5,308 bases of DNA from Ignavibacteriaceae bacterium (GTDB lineage: Bacteria; Bacteroidota; Ignavibacteria; Ignavibacteriales; Ignavibacteriaceae): contig JANWIS010000053.1 of NCBI GenBank assembly GCA_025449775.1, positions 1 to 5,308 on the forward strand, given 5' to 3'. Below, one piece after another: positions 1-5,308 of the stretch; the first letter of the stretch is position 1, and each line of letters opens with the position of its first letter. Position numbers and translations under genes: made by a program. Below the pieces are notes generated by a model, which had not been told where the DNA came from, made no database searches, and saw only the letters and a program-made list of their open reading frames with translations.

Positions 1-458
1 ATCCGCTCGGAGGTTCTTATTTTGTTGAACAATTAACAGATGAAGTAGAAGCTGCAGCATGGAAATACATTCAGACAATTGATGAAATGGGCGGTGCTGT
101 AAATGCAATTGAAGCAGGTTACATACAACAGGAAATTGCCAACTCAGGTTATGAGTATCAACGTGCAATTGAAACAGGTGAAAAAATTATTGTCGGTCAA
201 AATAAATTTGTTGTTGATGAAATTCCATTAATAAATCTCTTAACAGTTACTGATTCAATTCGTCTTTTACAAATTGAAAAAATAAATAAGATAAAGGCTG
301 AAAGGGATAATAAAAATGTTGAAGTGCTATTGAATAATCTTCAGCAGGCTGCAAAGGATGGCAGAAATCTTATGCCTCATATTTTAAATGCCGCTGAAGG
401 CTATGTAACCTTAGGTGAGATTTCAGATGAGTTAAGGAAAATTTTTGGAGAATACTGA
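1..458 (+). CDS. Acyl-CoA mutase large subunit (methylmalonyl-CoA mutase type), 3' end only
   Basis: This is the C-terminal 151 residues of a coenzyme B12-dependent acyl-CoA mutase catalytic chain, open at the left edge of the window; the reading frame starts at position 3. The family interconverts methylmalonyl-CoA and succinyl-CoA, or similar branched and linear acyl-CoAs, in the cytoplasm. The visible part opens with PLGGSYFVEQLTDEVE, the conserved DPLGGSY signature of the mutase barrel domain; the last base pair before it (AT) fits a GAT Asp codon. Further family blocks follow: an IIVGQNKF segment, an RDN..V..LL..L helix, the NLMPHILNAAEGYVTLGEI block, and a closing LRKIFGEY. The protein stops there with TGA, so the cobalamin-binding domain that follows in one-chain mutases is absent and a separate small subunit is expected. 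The ATG at 87 is internal. Methylmalonyl versus isobutyryl or another substrate cannot be decided from this part. The next gene is convergent, so no partner lies downstream. Confidence 0.9.
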   Translation, partial: PLGGSYFVEQLTDEVEAAAWKYIQTIDEMGGAVNAIEAGYIQQEIANSGYEYQRAIETGEKIIVGQNKFVVDEIPLINLLTVTDSIRLLQIEKINKIKAERDNKNVEVLLNNLQQAAKDGRNLMPHILNAAEGYVTLGEISDELRKIFGEY

Positions 459-471
459 AAAGAGTAAAACT

Positions 472-502
472 AAAAAATAGTTACTCGAACTATTTGAAAT
501 TA
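472..502 (-). terminator. AT-rich hairpin terminator of the dcw operon, in the convergent gap
   Basis: AAATAGTT (475-482) and AACTATTT (488-495) form a perfect 8-base-pair stem with the 5-base loop ACTCG. Read on the minus strand, the stem is followed by a T-rich run (TTTAGTTTT), as expected for an intrinsic terminator after the YqeY-like gene. On the plus strand only three T follow the stem before GAAATTATT, so it is a weaker terminator for the mutase gene, though it may work in both directions. The stem has only two G-C pairs and would be weak by E. coli standards. A second AT-only hairpin (498-504 with 510-516) lies next to it and overlaps the YqeY-like stop codon. Function is inferred from position and structure. 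Confidence 0.55.
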
Positions 503-949
503 TTATTGCAATAATTCCTTAACAATAGCAGCAACAAGTTTGTTATCTGCCTTTCCGGCAAGTTGTTTTGATGCAACACCCATTACTTTTCCCATTTCAG
601 CAGCTGATTTAGCTCCTGTTGTTTCAATAATCTTTTTAACTTCTGCCCTTACATCATTTTCATTCATTTGTTCGGGAAGAAATTTTCCAATAACTGCAAC
701 TTCTGCCTTTTCACTTATTGCAAGATCATCCCGCCCCTGCTTCTCATAAATTTCAATTGATTCTTTACGTTGCTTTACCAGTTTCTGTAAAAATTTCAAT
801 TCACCATCAGCAGAAAGTTCTCCTCCTGCTCCGCTTGTTTTTGCAAGAAGGATTGCTGATTTAATTGCCCTTAATGCTCTTAAACCTGGTTCATCTTTTG
901 CAAGCATTGCAATCTTAATTTCAGATTGTATTTGCGATTCTAATGACAT
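503..949 (-). CDS. yqeY: GatB/YqeY domain protein
   Basis: This is a 148-residue cytoplasmic protein of the GatB/YqeY family, the usual length for stand-alone members. The family is related to the C-terminal helical domain of the GatB subunit of tRNA-dependent amidotransferase, which contacts tRNA; the function of the free-standing form is not established. Family hallmarks are visible: the N-terminus MSLESQIQSEIKIAMLAKD, then LRALRAIKSAI (about 23-33), LVKQRKESIEIYEKQGRDDL (about 57-77), E..VIGKFLPEQ (about 83-94), and the C-terminal GKVMGVASKQLAGKAD block (about 120-135). I chose the ATG at 949 because the family homology begins there. The frame stays open to a TTG at 991, but those 14 extra residues look unrelated and nearly reach the ftsZ stop. 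It lies 48 bases after ftsZ, an arrangement common in Bacteroidota, and is probably the last gene of the transcript. No Shine-Dalgarno sequence precedes the start. Confidence 0.9.
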   Translation of the reverse strand: MSLESQIQSEIKIAMLAKDEPGLRALRAIKSAILLAKTSGAGGELSADGELKFLQKLVKQRKESIEIYEKQGRDDLAISEKAEVAVIGKFLPEQMNENDVRAEVKKIIETTGAKSAAEMGKVMGVASKQLAGKADNKLVAAIVKELLQ

Positions 950-997
950 TTCTAGATAAATTTCAGTTAAATTAATTTTTTTAACAATCAAAAAAAT

Positions 998-2863
998 TTA
1001 GTCAACCCTGTCATGCAAATAATTATTCGGTTTAATCTCTACTTTTTTATCCTGATCTTCTGAAAGAGAATATTTTGAAATTTTTGTCTCTGCTGCTGTC
1101 GGAACATCATCCAATTTAATATTTCTTCTCTTATAGGCCGGCTCCTTTTCAAGATCAGCTAAACCATGAGGAGTATTTAAACGGTAATTCATTTCTTTTA
1201 ACTTCATGATACGTTCTCTCGATCTTCTGAACAATTCCTCGTGCGGATCTTCAACAGGCAATGCTGTTTCTTTTGCGGGAAGTTTTTCTTCTGTATTGTT
1301 TTTCTCAGCGCTTACCGGAATAAATGGTATTTTCATTACAACTTCCTCTTTGGGCTCTTCTGTTTTTTCTATAATTTTTTCTTCTTCCGCCTTTGGGGTT
1401 TTCATAACTGGCATCGATGAACCTAAATCAAAAATTGAATTGGTTTCCGTTAACGATACTTTTTCCTCTTGTTTTGAAATTTCAAATACCGGCATTGAAA
1501 CATTTTCAGCAACAGTCGGAACAGTTTCGTTTATTGCTGTCTCATAATTTTCTTGTTTTATTGGTTCTTCAATTTTCATTGAAGTATTGAGATCGAATTT
1601 GAAAACAATTTCATTTGGATGAGTTTCCCCTTCAAAATCAACAGGAAGAATCTCTTCTTCAATTTCATCTTCAACCGGCAAAGGAGAAATTAAAACCGGT
1701 TCTGGAATTTCTTCTAGATAAACTTTATCTTCTTCAATAATTTTTTCTTCCTCAATTTCGCAATTGATGATAAACGGTTCATTCGTTTGAACAATTTTTA
1801 TTTCTTCCTCCTTAATTTCCTGTTTCACCTCTTTTTCAGGAACCATATAGTCGGTTAATTTGTAAACTTTTTTCTCTATCGGTTTCTCTGCTTCGATCTT
1901 GTTTTTTGTTTTGAATCCCGTAGCTATAATTGTTACGCAAATATCCTTTTCAAGTTTTGAATCTGTACCAACCCCCATAATTACCTCTGCTGACTGGCCT
2001 GCCTGCTGTTGAATGAAGTCAGTAATTTCACCCATTTCATCCATTGTCACTTCTTCGCTTCCCGAAGTGATGTTGAGCAAAATATAACGTGCGCCTTCAA
2101 TATTGTTATCGTTTAATAAAGGAGAATCCAGCGCAGATTCAACTGCACGCAATGCCCTGTTTTCACCTGATGCAGTTGCTGAACCCATGATAGCAACACC
2201 GCTTTCTTTCATCACTGTTTGCACATCCGCGAAATCTACGTTGATATGAAGCGTCACAGAAATAATTTCAGCTATGCTTTTGGCCGCTGTTGCTAAAACG
2301 TTATCAGCATAACTGAATGCTTCAGCTAATTTCAAGTTACCATGAATTTCGCGAAGCTTATCATTACATATAACTAACAACGTGTCCACATTCTTTTTCA
2401 ACTCTTCAATTCCAGATTCAGCTTGCTGCTTCCTTTTCTTTCCCTCGAAGCTGAACGGCATAGTAACAATTGCAACTGTAAGAATTCCCATTTCCCTTGC
2501 AACACCAGCTATAATAGGTGCAGCACCAGTACCGGTACCACCACCCATACCTGCTGTGATGAAAACCATTTTAGTATGTCCGCTTAATGCTTTCCGAATG
2601 TCATCAAGATTTTCAATGGCAGCATTTTTTCCTACTTCAGGAAGCGAACCAGCTCCACGCCCCTCCGTGAGGCTAGGTCCTAATTGTATTTTATTGGGCA
2701 CCGGGCTTATTTCGAGTGCCTGGTGGTCGGTATTACACACGAGAAATTCTACTCCCCGGATTACATTGTGAAACATGTGATTTACGGCATTGCTGCCACC
2801 ACCACCAATTCCAATTACTTTTATGATTGAAGGTCTTTCTTTAGGAATTTCAAATTGCATCAT
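998..2863 (-). CDS. ftsZ: Cell division GTPase FtsZ, long Bacteroidota form
   Basis: FtsZ is the tubulin-like GTPase that polymerises into the cytokinetic Z ring at mid-cell. The core covers residues about 14-318. It includes the nucleotide-binding GIGGGGSNAVNHM (18-30), the CNTD loop (43-46), the tubulin signature GMGGGTGTGAAP (105-116), PFSFEGKKR (136-144), and the T7 catalytic loop NVDFAD (208-213) with both Asp residues intact, so an active GTPase is expected. Residues about 320-540 form a Glu/Lys/Pro-rich, probably disordered linker with short repeats (EEEKIIE twice, FDL..SM twice). A conserved helix RRSRERIMKLKEM (546-558) follows, then GLADLEKEPAYKRRN (567-581), which resembles the usual FtsA-binding peptide, and finally a lineage-specific tail ending NNYLHDRVD. 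At 621 residues it is far longer than the roughly 380-400 of E. coli or Bacillus, but normal for many Bacteroidota. Two ATG codons are in tandem at 2863 and 2860, so the start may be one residue later. It begins 40 bases after ftsA. Confidence 0.98.
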   Translation of the reverse strand: MMQFEIPKERPSIIKVIGIGGGGSNAVNHMFHNVIRGVEFLVCNTDHQALEISPVPNKIQLGPSLTEGRGAGSLPEVGKNAAIENLDDIRKALSGHTKMVFITAGMGGGTGTGAAPIIAGVAREMGILTVAIVTMPFSFEGKKRKQQAESGIEELKKNVDTLLVICNDKLREIHGNLKLAEAFSYADNVLATAAKSIAEIISVTLHINVDFADVQTVMKESGVAIMGSATASGENRALRAVESALDSPLLNDNNIEGARYILLNITSGSEEVTMDEMGEITDFIQQQAGQSAEVIMGVGTDSKLEKDICVTIIATGFKTKNKIEAEKPIEKKVYKLTDYMVPEKEVKQEIKEEEIKIVQTNEPFIINCEIEEEKIIEEDKVYLEEIPEPVLISPLPVEDEIEEEILPVDFEGETHPNEIVFKFDLNTSMKIEEPIKQENYETAINETVPTVAENVSMPVFEISKQEEKVSLTETNSIFDLGSSMPVMKTPKAEEEKIIEKTEEPKEEVVMKIPFIPVSAEKNNTEEKLPAKETALPVEDPHEELFRRSRERIMKLKEMNYRLNTPHGLADLEKEPAYKRRNIKLDDVPTAAETKISKYSLSEDQDKKVEIKPNNYLHDRVD

Positions 2864-2903
2864 TGTTTTAGGTTTTTTGATTATTATAGAATAGATTTAT
2901 TTT

Positions 2904-4184
2904 TTATAATTCATTGTCTTCACCATCTTCACTTAATCCGTCTTTTACTTTCTGAAAAATTAAATTGAACCAGTTTCCTTTATGTTTAACCGGCTCAATA
3001 ATTACTTCATCTTTTGTTTTTGTTTTTCTTTTTTCAAAATCTTGGTGGCCTTTAATTACAAGTCCAACACCAGTTGCATACATAGGGCTTTTAACTTCAT
3101 CAACTCCTTTTGCAAGATGTTCATTTGGATATCCAATTCGGGTATCCATTCCTGTGATGTATTCAATTAACTGTGTAATATGTTTTAATTGTGCACCTCC
3201 ACCTGTTACTACTATTCCTGCAATCAGTTTTTTTTCAAATCCGGAGCTTTTTATTTCATAATAAACATTTTCAATAATTTCTTCCATTCTTGCCTGAATA
3301 ATATTTGCAAGATTCTTTACAGAGATTTCTTTTGGTTCTCGTCCCCGCAATCCAGGAATAGAAACAATTTCATTCTCTTTCATTTGTTTTGCAAGTGCAG
3401 AGCCGAATTTTATTTTTAACAATTCCGCTTGGTTACGAATAATAGTACAGCCTTCTTTTATATCATCAGTAATTACATTTCCGCCAAATGGTATAACGGC
3501 CGTATGGCGAATGATTCCATCCTGAAAAATTGCTATATCAGTTGTGCCGCCTCCAATATCAACCAAGACAACTCCTGCTTCTTTTTCCTCTTCAGTAAGC
3601 ACCGCCTCCGCTGAAGCCAATGGTTCAAGAATGAGATCAACTGGTTTTAATCCGGCTTTAGTAACACATTTTTCAATGTTATGTGCAGCAGTAATCAAAC
3701 CCGTGATGATGTGGCAATTTGCTTCGAGCCGGATGCCTGACATACCAATAGGTTCTTTAATTCCTTGTTCATTATCAACAATAAATTCCTGTGGAATCAC
3801 ATGAATTATTTCTTCACCGGGAGGCATTGCAAGTTTGTACATGTCATCAATAATCAGATCAATATCCTTCTGGCTGATCTCATCATCTATTTTTCCGCGG
3901 GTGATCATTCCACGATGCTGAAGGCTTTTAATGTGTTGCCCTGCAATTCCGACATAAACATCATTTATTTCAACATCTGACTTTGATTCAGCTTCCGCAA
4001 CTGCTTCCTTAATTGACGCAACGGTTTTTTCGATGTTGGCAACCATTCCGCGCATCACACCAATAGATTCAGCTTTTCCCACACCAAGGATTTCAATTTT
4101 TCCAAATTCATTTTTTCTGCCGACTATAGCGCAGATTTTTGTAGTTCCAATATCTAATCCTACTATAATTTCTGAATTTTCCAT
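2904..4184 (-). CDS. ftsA: Cell division protein FtsA, actin-like Z-ring anchor
   Basis: FtsA is a peripheral membrane ATPase of the actin/Hsp70 fold that ties FtsZ filaments to the inner membrane and recruits later divisome proteins. The 426 residues show the expected order. The phosphate-1 loop is GLDIGTTKICAIVG (9-22). A 1C (SHS2) domain, about 80-165, includes YVGIAGQHIKS and HVIPQEFIVD. The phosphate-2 loop is VLVDIGGGTTDIAIF (206-220), and the adenosine motif IVVTGGGAQL lies at 324-333. Near the C-terminus GNWFNLIFQKVKDGL (403-417) is a likely amphipathic membrane-targeting helix, followed by the acidic end SEDGEDNEL. I chose the ATG at 4184 because FtsA homology starts there and it lies 17 bases after the ftsQ stop. 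The frame continues to a GTG at 4253 inside ftsQ, but that extension has no FtsA character. No Shine-Dalgarno sequence is visible, so translation may depend on arrival of ribosomes from ftsQ (inference). Confidence 0.97.
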   Translation of the reverse strand: MENSEIIVGLDIGTTKICAIVGRKNEFGKIEILGVGKAESIGVMRGMVANIEKTVASIKEAVAEAESKSDVEINDVYVGIAGQHIKSLQHRGMITRGKIDDEISQKDIDLIIDDMYKLAMPPGEEIIHVIPQEFIVDNEQGIKEPIGMSGIRLEANCHIITGLITAAHNIEKCVTKAGLKPVDLILEPLASAEAVLTEEEKEAGVVLVDIGGGTTDIAIFQDGIIRHTAVIPFGGNVITDDIKEGCTIIRNQAELLKIKFGSALAKQMKENEIVSIPGLRGREPKEISVKNLANIIQARMEEIIENVYYEIKSSGFEKKLIAGIVVTGGGAQLKHITQLIEYITGMDTRIGYPNEHLAKGVDEVKSPMYATGVGLVIKGHQDFEKRKTKTKDEVIIEPVKHKGNWFNLIFQKVKDGLSEDGEDNEL

Positions 4185-4201
4185 CCGTGATGCTTCATGA
4201 A

Positions 4202-5065
4202 TTAATTTTGTTTGAATTCGTTTTTGCTGATATTCGTTATATTTTTTGTGCACACTACTTGATTTTTATATTTTAAATTTATCACACTGTAATTATTCCA
4301 TCCTGTTATATTCAACCCTTGTTTGTAAAAAATCATAAGTCTCTTAAATTTTTCATCCAACTGTGATGCATTTCCTAATATGATTCGATGGTTGCCTATT
4401 CGTGTTATTAGCTCTATTTCTGATTGTTCATTAACATATATCTGTTCAATCTGCGCATTCCAGAATGGATCCTTGTTGATAAAACATGCAAGGTCATAGA
4501 GCTGACTGATTATTTGTATTTGGGAAATCGAATCAACTGTTTCCGAATTACATTTAGGAATTCTTTTTTCCGCATATCCGTTAAAAATATTTCCGTTTGC
4601 AACAATTACATGAGCGGTATAATTTTGTGAAACCGGCATGAATTCACCCTGATCATCAATATAGAAATGTTCATCATTATTATTAATAATCATGATAATC
4701 GGAACACGCTGACTAATATCAATATTGACCTCTCCATCAATGGTTGAAAATACTTCGGCATTTGCTACAAAAGGATTGCTGTTAATCAGTTTTTCCAACA
4801 TGCCAATGTTAATATCATTCAACCTTTTCCCTATCGGTTGTTTTCCTTTGCTACTAAGCAAATCCAATACATCAGTTTTTGTTATAAATTCATTACCGTT
4901 TTCATCACTGATATGAACAGCCAGACTTTTACATTTGATATTACTTTTTTCTTTTCCTACAAATCCCAGTGTCGCAATCAATGTTGAAAGGCATATAATC
5001 CATCCGAAAACAAAACCCAATCGTTTCCAATTTATTTTTTGTTGTTTAAATTTCTTAATCCTCAT
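4202..5065 (-). CDS. ftsQ: Cell division protein FtsQ (POTRA-domain divisome scaffold)
   Basis: FtsQ is a bitopic inner-membrane protein that, in well-studied bacteria, holds the FtsB/FtsL subcomplex and links early to late divisome proteins. Of 287 residues, a basic cytoplasmic N-terminus (MRIKKFKQQKINWKR) is followed by one hydrophobic segment at about 16-36 (LGFVFGWIICLSTLIATLGF). The rest should be periplasmic. Residues about 46-120 fit a POTRA domain: strand AVHISDENGNEF, helix TKTDVLDLL, helix IGMLEKLINSNPFVANAEV, and strand GEVNIDISQRVPI. NPFV.NAEV and the I.QR.P turn are typical of FtsQ. The remainder (about 130-275) is a less conserved beta region. Sequence conservation in this family is low, so the call also rests on topology and position between murC and ftsA. 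The ATG at 5065 overlaps the murC 3' end by 11 bases. Length is usual for the family (about 250-290). Confidence 0.92.
   Translation of the reverse strand: MRIKKFKQQKINWKRLGFVFGWIICLSTLIATLGFVGKEKSNIKCKSLAVHISDENGNEFITKTDVLDLLSSKGKQPIGKRLNDINIGMLEKLINSNPFVANAEVFSTIDGEVNIDISQRVPIIMIINNNDEHFYIDDQGEFMPVSQNYTAHVIVANGNIFNGYAEKRIPKCNSETVDSISQIQIISQLYDLACFINKDPFWNAQIEQIYVNEQSEIELITRIGNHRIILGNASQLDEKFKRLMIFYKQGLNITGWNNYSVINLKYKNQVVCTKNITNISKNEFKQN
5055..5065 (-). promoter_or_regulatory. murC/ftsQ stop-start overlap (translational coupling site)
   Basis: The ftsQ start codon ATG (5065-5063) lies inside the last codons of murC, whose TAA stop is at 5057-5055, an 11-base overlap in a different frame. 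The region just upstream on the minus strand is A-rich (CTTAAAAAAAATCATAAATC) with no Shine-Dalgarno match. The overlap is seen directly; that ribosomes ending murC re-initiate on ftsQ is inferred. Confidence 0.5.
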
Positions 5066-5308
5066 GATTTATGATTTTTTTTAAGAGTAGTTCTTTAACA
5101 GGCATTACTAATTGATCAATGTCTCCGGCCCCCAGGGTGATAAATACTTCTGCATTACTGACTTCTAAATGATTTAATAGTTCGTTTTTTGCACATATTA
5201 TTTTTTTTGAAAGCTTGACCTTATCCAAAATTAATCTCGCATCCACTCCGGGAATTGGTTTTTCACGTGCCGGATATATTTCAAGCAAGATCAACTCATC
5301 AAGCAATG
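5055..5308 (-). CDS. murC: UDP-N-acetylmuramate--L-alanine ligase MurC, 3' end only
   Basis: This is the C-terminal 83 or so residues of MurC, open at the right edge of the window. MurC is the cytoplasmic ATP-dependent ligase that adds L-alanine to UDP-N-acetylmuramic acid, the first step of the peptide stem of peptidoglycan. The fragment lies in the third (ligand-binding, Rossmann-like) domain of Mur ligases. LLEIYPAREKPIPGV is a highly recognisable MurC block, and FITLGAGDIDQL near the end is the conserved [LM]GAGDI motif. The chain ends with helix VKELLLKK and a stop TAA at 5057-5055. The codon at 5306 is TTG, read as an internal leucine and not a start. The ATP-binding and central domains lie outside the window. 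It is directly upstream of, and overlaps, ftsQ, with no ddl gene between them. Confidence 0.95.
   Translation of the reverse strand, partial: LLDELILLEIYPAREKPIPGVDARLILDKVKLSKKIICAKNELLNHLEVSNAEVFITLGAGDIDQLVMPVKELLLKKIINHED

Noticed and set aside
950..991. N-terminal extension of the YqeY-like protein to a TTG at 991
   Set aside because: The 14 extra residues (MIVKKINLTEIYLE) do not resemble the family start, which begins at MSLESQI. The ATG at 949 gives the usual length.
1206..1547. Plus-strand open frame of 113 codons opposite the ftsZ linker
   Set aside because: It is the complement of Glu/Lys-rich codons, giving a Ser/Phe-rich product with no recognisable domain. A shadow of ftsZ.
2047..2070. 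Inverted repeat TCACTTC/GAAGTGA inside ftsZ
   Set aside because: Seven-base arms with a 10-base loop lie within the conserved GTPase coding region (SGSEEVTMDE). Most likely a by-product of codons, with no T-run on either side.
2382..2771. Plus-strand open frame of 129 codons opposite the FtsZ GTP-binding core
   Set aside because: The opposite strand encodes highly conserved FtsZ motifs, and the product resembles no family I know. A shadow frame.
2883..2888. TATAAT on the minus strand in the ftsA-ftsZ gap, a possible ftsZ promoter
   Set aside because: No -35-like hexamer at suitable spacing (AATTAT there), and the TAnnTTTG element expected for the Bacteroidota sigma factor is absent. The gap is AT-rich enough for a chance match.
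3544..3804. Plus-strand open frames opposite ftsA (also 2965-3261, 3189-3419, 3765-3980)
   Set aside because: All lie wholly within ftsA on the other strand and overlap each other, with low-complexity Cys/Phe/Asn/Ser-rich products. Shadows.
4185..4253. N-terminal extension of FtsA to a GTG at 4253
   Set aside because: It would add 23 residues that overlap the end of ftsQ in another frame and lie before the conserved FtsA start. The ATG at 4184 fits family length.
4424..4916. Plus-strand open frames of 60-70 codons opposite ftsQ
   Set aside because: Short, with no start-site signal and no recognisable domain, and fully inside ftsQ, whose topology and context are convincing.
1..5308. Search for a mobile element, CRISPR array, tRNA or other new system
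   Set aside because: No terminal inverted repeats, spaced direct repeats, transposase motifs or tRNA-like arms were seen. The window is almost completely filled by housekeeping genes in a familiar order.

Overview
The window looks like an ordinary chromosomal region of an AT-rich Bacteroidota bacterium. The lineage call rests on several features. FtsZ is long (about 620 residues) with an acidic linker and the tail ending NNYLHDRVD. A gene for a GatB/YqeY-domain protein sits directly after ftsZ. The order is murC-ftsQ-ftsA-ftsZ with no ddl gene between murC and ftsQ. The start codons lack Shine-Dalgarno sequences and are preceded by A-rich stretches. I cannot name a genus; a flavobacterial, sphingobacterial or chitinophagal relative fits better than Bacteroides, because of the long FtsZ linker.

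Layout. Positions 1-458 (+) hold the 3' end of the large, catalytic subunit of a coenzyme B12-dependent acyl-CoA mutase, probably methylmalonyl-CoA mutase of the split type. The rest of the window (503-5308) is the distal end of the division and cell wall (dcw) cluster on the minus strand. Read in transcription order it is: the 3' end of murC (5308-5055), ftsQ (5065-4202), ftsA (4184-2904), ftsZ (2863-998) and the YqeY-like gene (949-503). The two blocks converge, and the 44 bases between them (459-502) contain an AT-rich hairpin that looks like the operon terminator. There is no gene-free stretch of 300 bases or more.

How the genes work together. MurC makes the UDP-MurNAc-L-alanine precursor of peptidoglycan. 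FtsQ is the single-pass membrane scaffold of the divisome. FtsA is the actin-like membrane anchor of the Z ring. FtsZ is the tubulin-like GTPase that forms the ring. Spacing is tight (11-base overlap, 17-, 40- and 48-base gaps) and no convincing internal promoter is visible, so co-transcription with stop-start coupling at murC/ftsQ is likely. The YqeY-like protein has an ill-defined, possibly tRNA-related role. The mutase on the other strand belongs to propionate/methylmalonyl metabolism and is not functionally linked.

I found no mobile element, CRISPR array, RNA gene or new system. The points most worth a second look are the architecture of the FtsZ C-terminus (an internal, altered PAYxR peptide plus a further tail, and short repeats in the linker) and the mutase chain that stops before any B12-binding domain.
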